From: Herbiconiux aconitum
GTDB taxonomy: Bacteria; Actinomycetota; Actinomycetes; Actinomycetales; Microbacteriaceae
Direction of reading: 5' to 3'
Assembly (NCBI RefSeq): GCF_024979235.1
Contig: NZ_JANLCM010000001.1
Span: 1 to 64,000 of the forward strand
Length of the DNA: 64,000 nt
The number at the start of each line of letters is the position of its first letter. Positions within the stretch are counted from its first letter, which is position 1. Below, piece by piece: positions 6,997-16,867 of this stretch. Below the pieces are notes generated by a model. The model searched no databases, was not told where the DNA came from, and worked only from the letters and a program-made list of their open reading frames with translations. A program made the position numbers and the translations under genes.

Positions 6997-8109
6997 TCAC
7001 GCGTCCAGTCTCGTGAGCCAGCCGTGGCGGTCGGGAATCCGGCCGTACTGGATGTCGGTCAGCTCCTGCCGGATCGACATCGTGAGTTCGCCCGCGGGCG
7101 CGTTCTCGTCGCCGATCGTGAAGTCGGGCGCCTTCAGCGCCGAGATGGGGGTGATCACCGCAGCGGTACCGCAGGCGAAGACCTCGGTGATCTCGCCGGA
7201 GGCCACACCGTCGCGCCACTCGTCGATCGTGACGTCGCGCTCCTCCACGGTCAGGCCGCGATCCTCGGCGAGCTGGATGATGCTGTCGCGGGTGATGCCC
7301 TCGAGGATCGTGCCGGTGAGGCGCGGCGTCACGATCTTTCCGCCCTGGTGCACGAAGAACACGTTCATGCCGCCGAGTTCGTCGACGTGCTGGCCGGTCT
7401 CGCCGTCGAGGAAGAGCACCTGCGCACAGCCGTGCTCATAGGCTTCCTGCTGCGGAAGCAGCGAGGCGGCGTAGTTTCCGCCGCACTTGGCCGCACCCGT
7501 GCCGCCCCGGCCGGCGCGGGAGTATTCGGTCGAGAGCCAGATCGACACGGGAGCCACGCCGCCCGTGAAGTAGGCGCCGGCGGGGCTGGCGATCACGTAG
7601 TAGCCGACCTTCTGCGAAGGGCGCACGCCGAGGAACGATTCGTTGGCGATCATGAACGGCCGGATGTAGAGGCTCGTCTCGGGCGCGTTCGGCACCCACG
7701 AGCCATCCACGGCGATCAGCTGTTTGAGCGATTCCACGAAATCCTCGACGGCCAGCTCGGGCAGGGCCAGGCGCCGCGCGGACCGTTGCAGACGCTCGCC
7801 GTTCTTCTCAGGCCGGAACGTCCAGATCGAACCGTCGGCGTGCCGGTAGGCCTTCAGACCCTCGAAGATCTCCTGCGCGTAGTGCAGCACGGCGGCCGAA
7901 GGGTCGAGCATCAGCGGGCCGTAGGGAATGACACTGGCGTTGTGCCACCCCTCCGTGACGGTCCAGTCGATCTGCACCATGTGGTCGGTGAAGTGCTTAC
8001 CGAACCCGGGATCGGCCAGGATGACTTCGCGTTCCGCCTCCGCCCGCGCATCCTGCGAGGGCGTGAGCTCGAACTGGAGGGGGAAGGTGGAGGAGGGTGC
8101 GATGGTCAT
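6997..8109 (-). CDS. ilvE: Branched-chain amino acid aminotransferase
   Basis: 370 residues, class IV PLP aminotransferase of the long (group II) BCAT type. The PLP lysine is Lys208 in GTGAAKCGGNYAAS; other marks are LHYAQEIFEGLKAYRH, SLYIRPFMIA and FACGTAAVITPI. It performs the last step of leucine, isoleucine and valine synthesis, using glutamate as donor. It lies 38 bases downstream of leuB and 10 bases before the FAH gene, giving a leuB-ilvE-FAH operon on the minus strand. ATG start at 8109. Confidence 0.96.
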   Translation of the reverse strand: MTIAPSSTFPLQFELTPSQDARAEAEREVILADPGFGKHFTDHMVQIDWTVTEGWHNASVIPYGPLMLDPSAAVLHYAQEIFEGLKAYRHADGSIWTFRPEKNGERLQRSARRLALPELAVEDFVESLKQLIAVDGSWVPNAPETSLYIRPFMIANESFLGVRPSQKVGYYVIASPAGAYFTGGVAPVSIWLSTEYSRAGRGGTGAAKCGGNYAASLLPQQEAYEHGCAQVLFLDGETGQHVDELGGMNVFFVHQGGKIVTPRLTGTILEGITRDSIIQLAEDRGLTVEERDVTIDEWRDGVASGEITEVFACGTAAVITPISALKAPDFTIGDENAPAGELTMSIRQELTDIQYGRIPDRHGWLTRLDA

Positions 8110-8147
8110 GGTCCGTCTTTCGTCGATGCTTCCGTCAGAGCTGTTCG

Positions 8148-9221
8148 TCAGTGGGAGGTCTCGAGCGCGGGAGCGGCGATCGTGGCGACGATCGCGTCGC
8201 CGATCTGCTCCGTCGTGCGCGGCGATCCGTCGCGCGCCGCGATGTCGGCGACGACGGCCTCGCGCACGCGCACCGCCTGAGCGGCGAGCCCGAGGTGATC
8301 GAGAAGCAGGGCGACCGAGAGGATCGCGGCCGTGGGATCGGCCTTCTGCTGCCCGGCGATGTCAGGAGCGGAGCCGTGCACCGGTTCGAACATCGATGGA
8401 AACGTGCCATCGGGGTTGATGTTGCCCGAGGCCGCCAATCCGATCCCGCCGCTGATTGCGCCGGCCAGGTCGGTAAGGATGTCGCCGAAGAGGTTGTCCG
8501 TGACGATGACGTCAAACCTAGCAGGATCGGTGACGAGGAAGATCGTCGCCGCGTCGACGTGCAGGTAGTCGACGGCGACCTCCGGGAACTCGGTGGCCAC
8601 TTCGTTCACGACGCGCTGCCAGAGCCCGCCCGAGAAGGTGAGCACGTTGGTCTTGTGCACCAGCGTCAGCTTCTTGCGGCGGGCGGATGCGCGGGCGAAG
8701 GCATCCCGCACCACGCGCTCGACGCCATAGGCGGTGTTGACCGAGACCTCGTTCGCGATCTCGTGCGGCGTGCCCGCGCGGATGGAGCCGCCGTTGCCGA
8801 CGTATGGCCCCTCGGTGCCCTCGCGCACCACCACGAAGTCGACCTCGCCATGAGCAGCGAGCGGGCTGGGCACGCCCGGGTAGATGGTGGTCGGACGGAG
8901 ATTGACGTAGTGGTCGAGCGCGAACCGCAACTTCAGCAGCAGGCCGCGTTCGATGTTGGCGCCCTTCAGCCGCGGGTCGCCGGGCACTCCCCCGACGGCG
9001 CCGAGGAGGATCACGTCGTGGCCGCTGATCGCCGCGAGATCGTCGTCGGTCAGCACATCGCCCGTCTCCAGGTAACGGCCCGCGCCGAGCGAGAAGTGCG
9101 TCTTCGCGAACTCGACGTCGCTGCCCGCGGTGACCGCGTCGAGCACCTTCACGGCCTCGGCGACGACCTCCGGGCCGATCCCGTCGCCGGGGATGAGTGC
9201 GAGATTGAAGGTTCGAGCCAT
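8148..9221 (-). CDS. leuB: 3-isopropylmalate dehydrogenase
   Basis: 357 residues, isocitrate/isopropylmalate dehydrogenase family. Seen are [20 protein letters not shown] at the start, [12 protein letters not shown], the NAD and substrate region [21 protein letters not shown], and the metal-binding region [20 protein letters not shown]. It oxidatively decarboxylates 3-isopropylmalate in leucine synthesis. Its ATG is only 2 bases after the TAG of the ECF42 sigma gene, so at least part of its expression is probably coupled to that gene, an unusual neighbour for leuB. Confidence 0.96.
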   Translation of the reverse strand: MARTFNLALIPGDGIGPEVVAEAVKVLDAVTAGSDVEFAKTHFSLGAGRYLETGDVLTDDDLAAISGHDVILLGAVGGVPGDPRLKGANIERGLLLKLRFALDHYVNLRPTTIYPGVPSPLAAHGEVDFVVVREGTEGPYVGNGGSIRAGTPHEIANEVSVNTAYGVERVVRDAFARASARRKKLTLVHKTNVLTFSGGLWQRVVNEVATEFPEVAVDYLHVDAATIFLVTDPARFDVIVTDNLFGDILTDLAGAISGGIGLAASGNINPDGTFPSMFEPVHGSAPDIAGQQKADPTAAILSVALLLDHLGLAAQAVRVREAVVADIAARDGSPRTTEQIGDAIVATIAAPALETSH

Positions 9222-9223
9222 GA

Positions 9224-10504
9224 CTAAACATTACTTGCCCCGAAGGCGTCGGAACCGCGGAGTCGGACTTCTCGCATCCGTCTCTCCAGGAACGAGCGGA
9301 TGGAGTCGTTCGACTCTCCGTCCAGCGCTCGGGCGTAAGCCTTCACGGCTTCGTCAGGGTGAGCCGAGCGACGGAGGAGGTCGGCTCGCACAGCCCAGAG
9401 CTGGCGGGTGAAGGCAGGGCCCGATGCGTCTGCCACCAAGTCGTCAAGCTCAGCGAGCGCCTCTTCGGGACGAGCGGAAGGGAGGTAAGAACGGGCGACC
9501 ACGCGGTTGAGACGCGCCGCCGGCGAGGGCCAGGATGCCACCAGCGCGTCGTAGAGGGAGACGATGGAGACCCAGTCGGTGGCCTCCCAGGTGGGCGACT
9601 CCGAGTGCAGACCCGAGATGCCGGCCTGAAGGGCGAAACGCCCGCGTCCGGCGAGGGCGATGGTGGCCTGGTCGAGGCCCTCCTCGATGAAGGCTGCGTT
9701 CCAGAGCGACCGATCGGCGTCTTCGAGGGTCACCAGTTCTCCCGCGACATCCGTTCGGCCGGCGGCCCGGGCTTCGGTGAGCAGCAGCAGGGCGAGGAGG
9801 CCACGGGCTTCGAGGTGGCGTGGTCGCAGACGCACGATCGAGCGCGCCAGCGAGAGCGCACTCCGGGTCGTGACCGCGAGACTGATGGCGTCGCCGGCGA
9901 GCGCGGTGTGGCCGGCCGTGTAGAGCAGGTAGACGATGGCGAGCACGTCGTCGGTGCGAGCAGCGAGTTCCGCGGCATCCGGCTGTTCCAAGCGGATGCC
10001 CGACGACTGGATGCGCTTCTTCGCCCGCGTGAGCCGGGCCGCCATGGTGGCCGGCTTCACCAGGAAGAGCTCCGCGATCTCTTCGGTCGGCACACCGCAG
10101 ACCGCACGCAGGGCGATGGCGAGGCGCGCCTCCTCGGCGAGCTCCGGGTGGCAGGCCATGAAGAGCAGCTGCAACCGGTCGTCGTCGATCGAGACGGAGA
10201 ACGGATCGGCACCCACCTGCTCGGCAGCAGCGGCCTCGCGGTCGGCGGCCTCGGCGGCCAGGCGCCCGTAGTTGCGCACGAAGCCGGCCTCGCGCCGCAT
10301 CCAGTCGACGGCGACATGTTTCGCGGTGGTGGTGATCCAGGAGGCCGGATTGCGCAGCCCCACTTGGGCACTCGCCCGCACGAACGCCTCCTGCACGGCG
10401 TCTTCCGCCATCTGGAGGTCACCGGTGAACCGGAGCACACTTCCCAGGATGCGAGGCCATTCCTCGCGGAAGGTGTGCTCCAGTTCGGTGGGGCTGCGCG
10501 GCAT
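9224..10504 (-). CDS. ECF42-type RNA polymerase sigma factor with TPR-like extension
   Basis: 426 residues. Residues about 1-90 hold sigma region 2 ([21 protein letters not shown], quoted in part: [16 protein letters not shown]) and about 110-175 region 4 ([19 protein letters not shown], then [15 protein letters not shown]). The remaining 240 residues are a helical, TPR-like C-terminal extension (YLLYTAGH..., [21 protein letters not shown]). That architecture, and the DGPF/YCII-family gene immediately upstream, define the ECF42 group, where the extension rather than an anti-sigma factor is thought to control activity. The signal is unknown. Start ATG at 10504, 10 bases after the DGPF gene stop. 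Confidence 0.92.
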   Translation of the reverse strand: MPRSPTELEHTFREEWPRILGSVLRFTGDLQMAEDAVQEAFVRASAQVGLRNPASWITTTAKHVAVDWMRREAGFVRNYGRLAAEAADREAAAAEQVGADPFSVSIDDDRLQLLFMACHPELAEEARLAIALRAVCGVPTEEIAELFLVKPATMAARLTRAKKRIQSSGIRLEQPDAAELAARTDDVLAIVYLLYTAGHTALAGDAISLAVTTRSALSLARSIVRLRPRHLEARGLLALLLLTEARAAGRTDVAGELVTLEDADRSLWNAAFIEEGLDQATIALAGRGRFALQAGISGLHSESPTWEATDWVSIVSLYDALVASWPSPAARLNRVVARSYLPSARPEEALAELDDLVADASGPAFTRQLWAVRADLLRRSAHPDEAVKAYARALDGESNDSIRSFLERRMREVRLRGSDAFGASNV

Positions 10505-10514
10505 CCGTCGACCG

Positions 10515-10892
10515 TCAGCCCGCGTTGGCCTGCCCGTTGGTGTCCATCACCGGAAAGAGCTCGACCCAACCACCGGTGGGCACGAGGGCGGCGAGTTCAC
10601 GGGCTTGCGCTTCGTTCTCGACGCAGATCTTGTAGAACCCGGAGACGACCTCTTTGGTCTCGGTGAACGGGCCGTCGGTGTAGACCGCCGGGCTGCCGTC
10701 GTGCGCCGGGGTGATGCGCACGGCCTTGTCGCTGGATTCCAGCGCGTCGCCCCCGAGCACCTGCGCACCGGCCGCCGCCACGGCCTGCATGAAGGCGCCG
10801 TGCTGTTGCATGGCGGCCGCCCAGTCCTCTTCGGTGGCTGCAGACGAGTCCCACTCGGGTTCGCGGATGAGGATGATGTATTCCTGAGTCAT
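10515..10892 (-). CDS. DGPF/YCII-family protein paired with ECF42
   Basis: 125 residues, YCII-related (DGPF) domain: MTQEYIILIREPEWDSS at the start, the central YTDGPFTETKEVVSGFYKI containing the name-giving DGPF, and ending LVPTGGWVELFPVMD. Function is unknown; these proteins are the conserved partners and main regulatory targets of ECF42 sigma factors. ATG at 10892 is chosen because AGAAGGAGAAGG lies just upstream; an upstream in-frame ATG lacks a ribosome site. It is the first gene of the proposed DGPF-ECF42-leuB-ilvE transcript. Confidence 0.9.
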   Translation of the reverse strand: MTQEYIILIREPEWDSSAATEEDWAAAMQQHGAFMQAVAAAGAQVLGGDALESSDKAVRITPAHDGSPAVYTDGPFTETKEVVSGFYKICVENEAQARELAALVPTGGWVELFPVMDTNGQANAG

Positions 10893-10941
10893 GATGCCTT
10901 CTCCTTCTGTTGCGTCAGAATGTGTCAAGCGACATCCATAC

Positions 10942-10968
10942 GACGAACGCTAGCCGCCGCAATCGACA
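10942..10968 (-). promoter_or_regulatory. Candidate ECF42-dependent promoter
   Basis: Read on the minus strand, TGTCGA (10968-10963) is followed after 17 bases by CGTC (10945-10942), about 50 bases before the DGPF start codon. As I recall, TGTCGA and CG(A/T)C are the -35 and -10 elements described for ECF42 targets. This predicts autoregulation of the DGPF-ECF42 module and read-through into leuB. Confidence 0.6.
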
Positions 10969-10992
10969 GCCGAGAAGAAATCTTTTCGGGAA

Positions 10993-12585
10993 TTACTCTT
11001 CCGTGATGTCGATCTCTCGCATCAGGTCGGCTTCGATCGACTCCTGCAACTTGTGCAGGAGTCCGTCGGGAACCGGGGAGTCGACGGTGAGCACGCTGAG
11101 CGCCTGGCCGCCGGCTTCGTGGCGGGCGATCTGCATGCCCGCGATGTTGACGGATGCCTCGCCGAACTCCTTGCCGTAGACCGCGACGATCCCGGGCCGA
11201 TCGGTGTACAGCATCACGATCAGGTGCTTCGCGAACGGCACCTCGACGTCGTAGCCGTTGATCTCGACGATCTTCTCGATCTGCTTCGTGCCCGTGAGGG
11301 TGCCGGAGACCGAGATCTGCGACCCGTCGCTCAGGGCGCCGGACAGCGTGATGACGTTGCGGTACTCCTCAGAGACGGGCTCGGTGATGAGGCGCACGGT
11401 GACGCCGCGCTGCTCGGCGAGGAGCGGGGCGTTGACGTAGGAGACCGTCTCGCTCACCACGTTGGTGAAGACGCCCTTCAGCGCAGCGAGCTTCAACACG
11501 GCGACGTCGTAGTCGGCCAGCTCACCCTTGACGACCACGTCGATGCTCGTCAGCGGGCTGTCGGCGAGACCGGAGAACACCTGACCGAGCTTCTCGACCA
11601 GCGGGATGCCGGGGCGCACGTACGGGTCGATGACTCCACCGGCCACGTTGACCGCATCCGGAACCAGCTCGCCCGAGAGCGCCAGCCGCACCGACTTGGC
11701 CACCGAGACGCCCGCCTTCTCCTGCGCCTCGTCGGTCGAGGCACCGAGGTGCGGTGTGACGATCACGTTCGGGAGCGCCAAGAGCGGCGATTCCTTCGGG
11801 GGCTCGGAGACGAACACGTCGAGGCCGGCGCCCGCGATCACGTTCGCGCTGAGGGCACGGTAAAGCGCATCCTCGTCGATGAGGCCGCCGCGGGCGACGT
11901 TCACGATGAATGCGGTGGGCTTCATCTTCGCGAGCTGCTCGTCGGCGATCATCCCGGTGGTCTCGGGGGTCTTCGGCATGTGGATGGTGATGAAGTCGCT
12001 CTGCTCGAGCAGTTCGTCGAGCGTCACCAGGGTGACGCCGAGCTGCTGCGCCCGGGCGCTCGTGACATAGGGGTCGTAGGCGATCACGTTCACGCCGAAT
12101 GCCTGCAGGCGCGCGGTGATGAGCGCACCGATGCGGCCGAGCCCGATGATGCCGACCGTCTTCTCGTAGAGCTCGACACCGGTGTAGGCCGAGCGCTTCC
12201 ACTGCCCCTGCGCGAGCGCTGCGTGGGCGGCGGGGATGTGCCGTGCCAGGCTCAGGATGTGACCGACCGTCAGCTCGGCGGCCGAGATGATGTTGGAGGT
12301 GGGCGCGTTGACCACCATGACTCCCGCAGTGGTGGCCGCCTTGATGTCGACGTTGTCGAGCCCCACGCCTGCACGCGCGATGACCTGCAGCTTGGGGGCG
12401 GCCGCGATGGCCTCGGCGTCGACCTTCGTGGCAGAGCGCACGAGCACCGCGTTCGCCTCGGCGAGCGCCGCCAGCAGAGCGGGGCGGTCGGTGCCGTCGA
12501 CGTTGCGCACGTCGAAGTCGGGCCCGAGGGCGTCGACGGTGGCGGGGGACAGTTCTTCGGCGATCAGCACGACCGGCTTCGACAC
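10993..12585 (-). CDS. serA: D-3-phosphoglycerate dehydrogenase
   Basis: 530 residues, the long form with catalytic/NAD domain, intervening ASB domain and C-terminal ACT domain. Marks are VRSATKVDAEAI, the Rossmann motif GIIGLGRIGALI, NVARGGLIDEDAL with the catalytic Arg, TPHLGASTDEAQEKAG with the catalytic His, and an ACT domain starting HLIVMLYTDRPGIVAVYG. It commits 3-phosphoglycerate to serine synthesis and is usually feedback-inhibited by serine in this form. A GTG start (12585, VSKPVVLIAEE) is chosen; the long upstream extension of the frame is not homologous. The following 100-base gap holds the ECF42 promoter candidate. Confidence 0.95.
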   Translation of the reverse strand: MSKPVVLIAEELSPATVDALGPDFDVRNVDGTDRPALLAALAEANAVLVRSATKVDAEAIAAAPKLQVIARAGVGLDNVDIKAATTAGVMVVNAPTSNIISAAELTVGHILSLARHIPAAHAALAQGQWKRSAYTGVELYEKTVGIIGLGRIGALITARLQAFGVNVIAYDPYVTSARAQQLGVTLVTLDELLEQSDFITIHMPKTPETTGMIADEQLAKMKPTAFIVNVARGGLIDEDALYRALSANVIAGAGLDVFVSEPPKESPLLALPNVIVTPHLGASTDEAQEKAGVSVAKSVRLALSGELVPDAVNVAGGVIDPYVRPGIPLVEKLGQVFSGLADSPLTSIDVVVKGELADYDVAVLKLAALKGVFTNVVSETVSYVNAPLLAEQRGVTVRLITEPVSEEYRNVITLSGALSDGSQISVSGTLTGTKQIEKIVEINGYDVEVPFAKHLIVMLYTDRPGIVAVYGKEFGEASVNIAGMQIARHEAGGQALSVLTVDSPVPDGLLHKLQESIEADLMREIDITEE

Positions 12586-12648
12586 GGATCGGGTCCTTCG
12601 GTTGGTCTGGTGGGAGCCTCTCCAGCGTAGTGCAGGCAGAATGAGGCC

Positions 12649-13047
12649 ATGGACTCTGTGACGTTCGACGTCGTCCTGACGGTGCTGCGCATCCTCATCG
12701 CCGTCGCGTTCATCGCGATGGGCGTGAATCACTTCGTGCCGCGCTCGGCGCGCACCATGGCGGCGATGATTCCGCCGTGGCTGCGGCCCGACGGACGGGT
12801 GACGCCGCTGACGCTGGTGTATGTCACCGGGGTGTGCGAGATCGCGGGCGGGCTGGGGCTGCTGTTCTCGCCGACGCGGATGATCGCGGGGGTCGCGCTC
12901 GTGGTCTTTCTGGCTTGCGTGTTCCCCGCCAACGCCTATGCGGCAAGGCACCGGGAGCGTTTCGGCGCGCTGGCCGTGCCATTCGTGCCACGGCTGATCG
13001 GGCAGATCGTGCTGGCGGCGCTGGTGCTGCTGGTGGCCTTCTTCTGA
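12649..13047 (+). CDS. DoxX-family membrane protein
   Basis: 132 residues with four hydrophobic helices, the size and topology of DoxX/DoxD-like proteins: LRILIAVAFIAMGVNHFVP, a central GVCEIAGGLGLLFSP, then two more helices. The family occurs in the plasma membrane and has been linked to redox stress in mycobacteria, but the activity of this member is unknown. It is divergent from serA (64 bases between starts), so the two promoters share the gap. Convergent with the next gene. Confidence 0.8.
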   Translation: MDSVTFDVVLTVLRILIAVAFIAMGVNHFVPRSARTMAAMIPPWLRPDGRVTPLTLVYVTGVCEIAGGLGLLFSPTRMIAGVALVVFLACVFPANAYAARHRERFGALAVPFVPRLIGQIVLAALVLLVAFF

Positions 13048-13080
13048 TCGGTGCGAGCGGCCGAGCGGTCGAGCGGCGGC

Positions 13081-13473
13081 TCAGGCGGCGGAGGCGATGA
13101 CCAGGATGTCGAGCGAAACCACCGAGACCACCGCGAATCCCACCGCGAACACCACGGCGCGCGCGCCGTTCGAGAGGGTGCGACCGACGACAAGCGCGAT
13201 CGCGTAGACCAGGATCGGCACCACGGCGTACACGATCACGAGCGTCCAGATCTCGGCCGAGACCGCGACGCCGAAGCTCGAGAAGGTGGTGACCACGCCG
13301 ACCAGGTTCGCGATGCCTCCCCACAGGTGGTAGGCGTAGAGGAACGCGAAGACGACCGCCACGGCCCAGCCGGCCCGGCCGAAGGTGCGGAATCCGCGCT
13401 TGGCGGGCTTGGCCGGTGTGGGCGGGTTGGGCGGCGTGCTTCCGGAGGCGACGGATGCGGTTGCGTCGGTCAT
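13081..13473 (-). CDS. Small membrane protein, unknown
   Basis: 130 residues. An N-terminal tail of about 28 residues rich in Pro, Thr and Lys is followed by three or four hydrophobic helices (WAVAVVFAFLYAYHLWGG, IWTLVIVYAVVPILVYAIAL, AVVFAVGFAVVSVVSLDILV). I do not recognise a family. It starts one base after the stop of the upstream gene, so the two are an operon and may form one membrane complex. No catalytic motif seen. Confidence 0.72.
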   Translation of the reverse strand: MTDATASVASGSTPPNPPTPAKPAKRGFRTFGRAGWAVAVVFAFLYAYHLWGGIANLVGVVTTFSSFGVAVSAEIWTLVIVYAVVPILVYAIALVVGRTLSNGARAVVFAVGFAVVSVVSLDILVIASAA

Positions 13474-13474
13474 C

Positions 13475-14161
13475 TCACACCCCCATCAAGAAGGGCCAGG
13501 GCACGAGCACGAGAACACCGATCACGAGCCACAGGTAGCGGAAACGGATGTCTTTGGACTGCGTCAGCAACAGCGTCGCCACGAACCAGAGCGGTGTGGC
13601 GGCCACGGCGAGGGACTGCGTGATGCGGTAGCTCACCACGGAGAAATCGACCGTGAGCGGCGTCTGATAGCGCGAGAAGCTCACGATCCAGCCGATCGTG
13701 TAGAGCAGGTAGACGCCGCCGAGGATGCCCAAGCCGATCAGTGCGGCCGAGCTCAGCTGCTTCGACGCGGCTTCGGCTTCGGCGAGTTCCTTGTCGACGG
13801 CGCGGTCTTCGGCCTCTTCCGCTTCGTCGAGCACGGTGCGTCGCGCGGGTGCCGCGGCGACGGCGGCGGATGCGACGGCGGGTGCGGCGGGACGGGAAGA
13901 CGCGGCGACGGGTGTGGCGGGCGCGGTGTCGGGCGCAGCGGGGAGCACTTCAGCCGCGGAGGATGCGGCGACGGTGCCTTCGGGCCCGGACGCGGCGGTC
14001 GGCGCGGGAGCGGTGGTCCCAGCGGCGGCGGCAGGCGTCGAGGGTGCGACGACCTCGTCGTCGAGCTCGTCGTCGTCAGCGATCGGCGACCTGACGGGCG
14101 CGAGGGTCGGATCGTCGTCGCCCGCCCAGGCGAGCGCGTCGTCGTCCCGGCGGTCACTCAT
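13475..14161 (-). CDS. Membrane protein with long Ala/Pro-rich N-terminus, unknown
   Basis: 228 residues. The first 20 are acidic (MSDRRDDDALAWAGDDD), then about 80 residues of low-complexity Ala/Pro/Thr, an acidic helical stretch (LDEAEEAEDRAVDKELAEAE) that may be a coiled coil, and three membrane helices (ALIGLGILGGVYLLYTIGWI, QSLAVAATPLWFVATLLL, YLWLVIGVLVLVPWPF). I do not recognise the family. It is the first gene of a two-gene operon with the small membrane protein downstream. The low-complexity part suggests an extended cytoplasmic tail. Confidence 0.7.
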   Translation of the reverse strand: MSDRRDDDALAWAGDDDPTLAPVRSPIADDDELDDEVVAPSTPAAAAGTTAPAPTAASGPEGTVAASSAAEVLPAAPDTAPATPVAASSRPAAPAVASAAVAAAPARRTVLDEAEEAEDRAVDKELAEAEAASKQLSSAALIGLGILGGVYLLYTIGWIVSFSRYQTPLTVDFSVVSYRITQSLAVAATPLWFVATLLLTQSKDIRFRYLWLVIGVLVLVPWPFLMGV

Positions 14162-14403
14162 GCCATCACCCTATCGCGCAGCCTTCGTGTGCAGCCGCGC
14201 CCGGGCACGGGTCGTGGTTCTGCGGCCCGCTCCCCGCCGGGATGCGCTGGTCGCCTTTTCGGGAGGACGTGCGGACGACGACGCCCTCCTGAGCGCCTCG
14301 TGTCACGCAGCTCCTCCCGAAGCAGCCCCGTGTGCAGCCGGCCGCACGGGTGACGGATGCGCGGGTCAGGTCGGGGTGACCCAGACATCATCGGGAGTGA
14401 CGC

Positions 14404-14715
14404 ATGCGCGAGCTGCTCCCCCGCCCGGGGTCGATCGACGGCGTGGTGTGCGCGAGCGACGCTCTCGCGCTCGGGCGCTGATCGCATCCGGGGGCCGCAT
14501 TCCCGTGATCGGCTACGACAACTCACCCGTCGCCGCGACCCTCGGCATCTCCAGCGTCGAGCAGCCTCTCGACGCTGGTCGCGAGCGGCGTGCTCGAGTC
14601 ACCGAGCGGCGTGTACGGCGGGCGGCTGGGCGACGCGACCGTCGACGATCCGCGCGACCGGCTGGTGCGCCCACGACTCATCTTCCGCTCCCCCGAACGC
14701 ATCCCGGTGCCCTAA
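14404..14715 (+). pseudogene. LacI-family regulator, C-terminal remnant with two frameshifts
   Basis: Three frames read in turn give the end of a LacI/GalR effector domain: MRELLPRPGSIDGVVCASDA LALG, then after a shift near 14474 LIASGGRIPVIGYDNSPVAA and SSVEQPLD, then after a shift near 14575 LVASGVLE...LVRPRLIFRSPERIPVP and TAA at 14715. ALG, VIGYDN and VEQPL are landmarks of the LacI C-terminus. The DNA-binding half is missing; 14162-14403 upstream contains no convincing coding sequence. The gene is therefore dead, a relic between the serA and ilvC blocks. Confidence 0.75.
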
Positions 14716-14776
14716 TGTCATTACCGGCACCCCCTCGCCATGCCAAGGCTCGGCGCGAGGAACTCGCGTGAGGACG

Positions 14777-15541
14777 TCAGGCCACAGTGACGTCGACGTG
14801 ATCGCGATGCAGCCACGACTCGAGGGTCGTCGGGGAGATACTCGCGTCGGGCCCGGGCAGTAGCAACTCCCCGTCGAGGTTGAAGCCGATGGGCTGGGCA
14901 TCGGCGGCCGTGAACACGTATCGCTCGTCGTGATCTTTGAGGAGCACTCGGCGCACGAAGTCGTCGAGGGGAATGACCTCGGGCCCCGCGACTTCGACCG
15001 CCGCCTCGACGGGCGCCGCGCCGGCGACGCGCACGAGCGCTGCCGTCACGTCGCCCGATGCGACCGGACGCATGGCGCGGCCGGGCAGGCGAACCGTGTC
15101 CTCGACCGTGTTCCAGGCCGCGATCTGGTGGGCGAACTCGTAGAACTGCGTCGCGCGCACGATCGTGTACGGCACGCCGCCGCTCTCGACGGCCTCTTCC
15201 TGGGCTGCCTTCGCCCGGAAGTAGCCGTCGCCGTGCGCCCGGTCGACGCCCACGACCGAGAGCACGATGTGGTGGCCCACCCCCGCATCCGCTTCGGCGC
15301 GGAGCAGGGTGGTGCTCGCGTCGACGAAAAGCCGGCGGGCCTCGTCGCCGTCGCGTTCGGGAACGTTCATGACGTCGACGACCACGTCGGCGCCGGCGAC
15401 GGCTCTGACGATCCCGGTTCCGGAGACGGCGTCGATGCCATTGGCGCGGGAGCCGGCGACGACGGCGTGGCCGGCACGCTGGAGCACCGCGACGAGCTGC
15501 GTACCGATCAGGCCGGTGGCGCCGATGACGACGATCTTCAT
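14777..15541 (-). CDS. NmrA-like NAD(P)-binding oxidoreductase (atypical SDR)
   Basis: 254 residues. The N-terminus is a Rossmann motif (MKIVVIGATGLIGTQLVAVL, GxxGxxG) and the body matches atypical short-chain dehydrogenases of the NmrA/NAD(P)H-binding type: HHIVLSVVGVDRAHGDGYFR with a YFRAKAAQEEAVE segment, PYTIVRATQFYEF, and AMRPVASGDVTAAL. The classical YxxxK is replaced by YFRAK, common in this group. Substrate unknown; homologues act as redox sensors or quinone reductases. A palindromic site lies about 50-70 bases upstream of the start (see 15593-15613). Confidence 0.83.
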   Translation of the reverse strand: MKIVVIGATGLIGTQLVAVLQRAGHAVVAGSRANGIDAVSGTGIVRAVAGADVVVDVMNVPERDGDEARRLFVDASTTLLRAEADAGVGHHIVLSVVGVDRAHGDGYFRAKAAQEEAVESGGVPYTIVRATQFYEFAHQIAAWNTVEDTVRLPGRAMRPVASGDVTAALVRVAGAAPVEAAVEVAGPEVIPLDDFVRRVLLKDHDERYVFTAADAQPIGFNLDGELLLPGPDASISPTTLESWLHRDHVDVTVA

Positions 15542-15592
15542 GATTTCTCCTGACAGTCGGAATGGGTGATGTCAGCAAAGACCGGGCGACAG

Positions 15593-15613
15593 ACAGATCT
15601 GTGACCGATCTGT
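15593..15613. promoter_or_regulatory. Operator-like repeats upstream of the NmrA-like gene
   Basis: ACAGATCTGT is a perfect 10-bp palindrome (15593-15602) and is followed after 3 bases by CGATCTGTC, so GATCTGT occurs twice. It sits about 50 bases before the start codon of the NmrA-like gene and looks like a binding site for a dimeric repressor. No regulator gene is intact nearby. Confidence 0.5.
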
Positions 15614-15730
15614 CGTGCGCATCCACGTCGCAGCACCACCGGGCGCCCGGTGGTCGTCGCGCAGTGGCCCGATGAACAACGGAAGGATGCCCCTCACCAG
15701 CGGCATCCTCGGCTCGGCCGTCAAGCAACG

Positions 15731-15768
15731 CCGAAGGGCCCCGGAACTCGCGTTCCGGGGCCCTTCGG
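15731..15768 (-). terminator. Intrinsic-type terminator of the ilv operon
   Basis: CCGAAGGGCCCCGGAAC pairs perfectly with GTTCCGGGGCCCTTCGG around a 4-base loop (TCGC), a 17-bp stem. It lies 42 bases past the ilvC stop in the direction of transcription. There is no strong U tract, as is usual in high-GC actinobacteria. Confidence 0.85.
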
Positions 15769-15809
15769 TCATGACACTGAGTCAGCGCACTGAGGTCAGC
15801 GCACCGAGG

Positions 15810-16850
<1,041 letters not shown>

Positions 16851-16867
16851 TTAGTGGGGTCGTGTGT

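Noticed and set aside
10973..10990. Hairpin CCGAGAAG/CTTTTCGG after serA as a terminator
   Set aside because: Short 8-bp stem with a G-T pair and overlapping the promoter candidate; too weak to list as a feature.
10993..12951. 652-codon version of serA
   Set aside because: Its extra 122 residues are His/Arg-rich, overlap the divergent DoxX gene and lack homology; the GTG at 12585 fits the SerA N-terminus.
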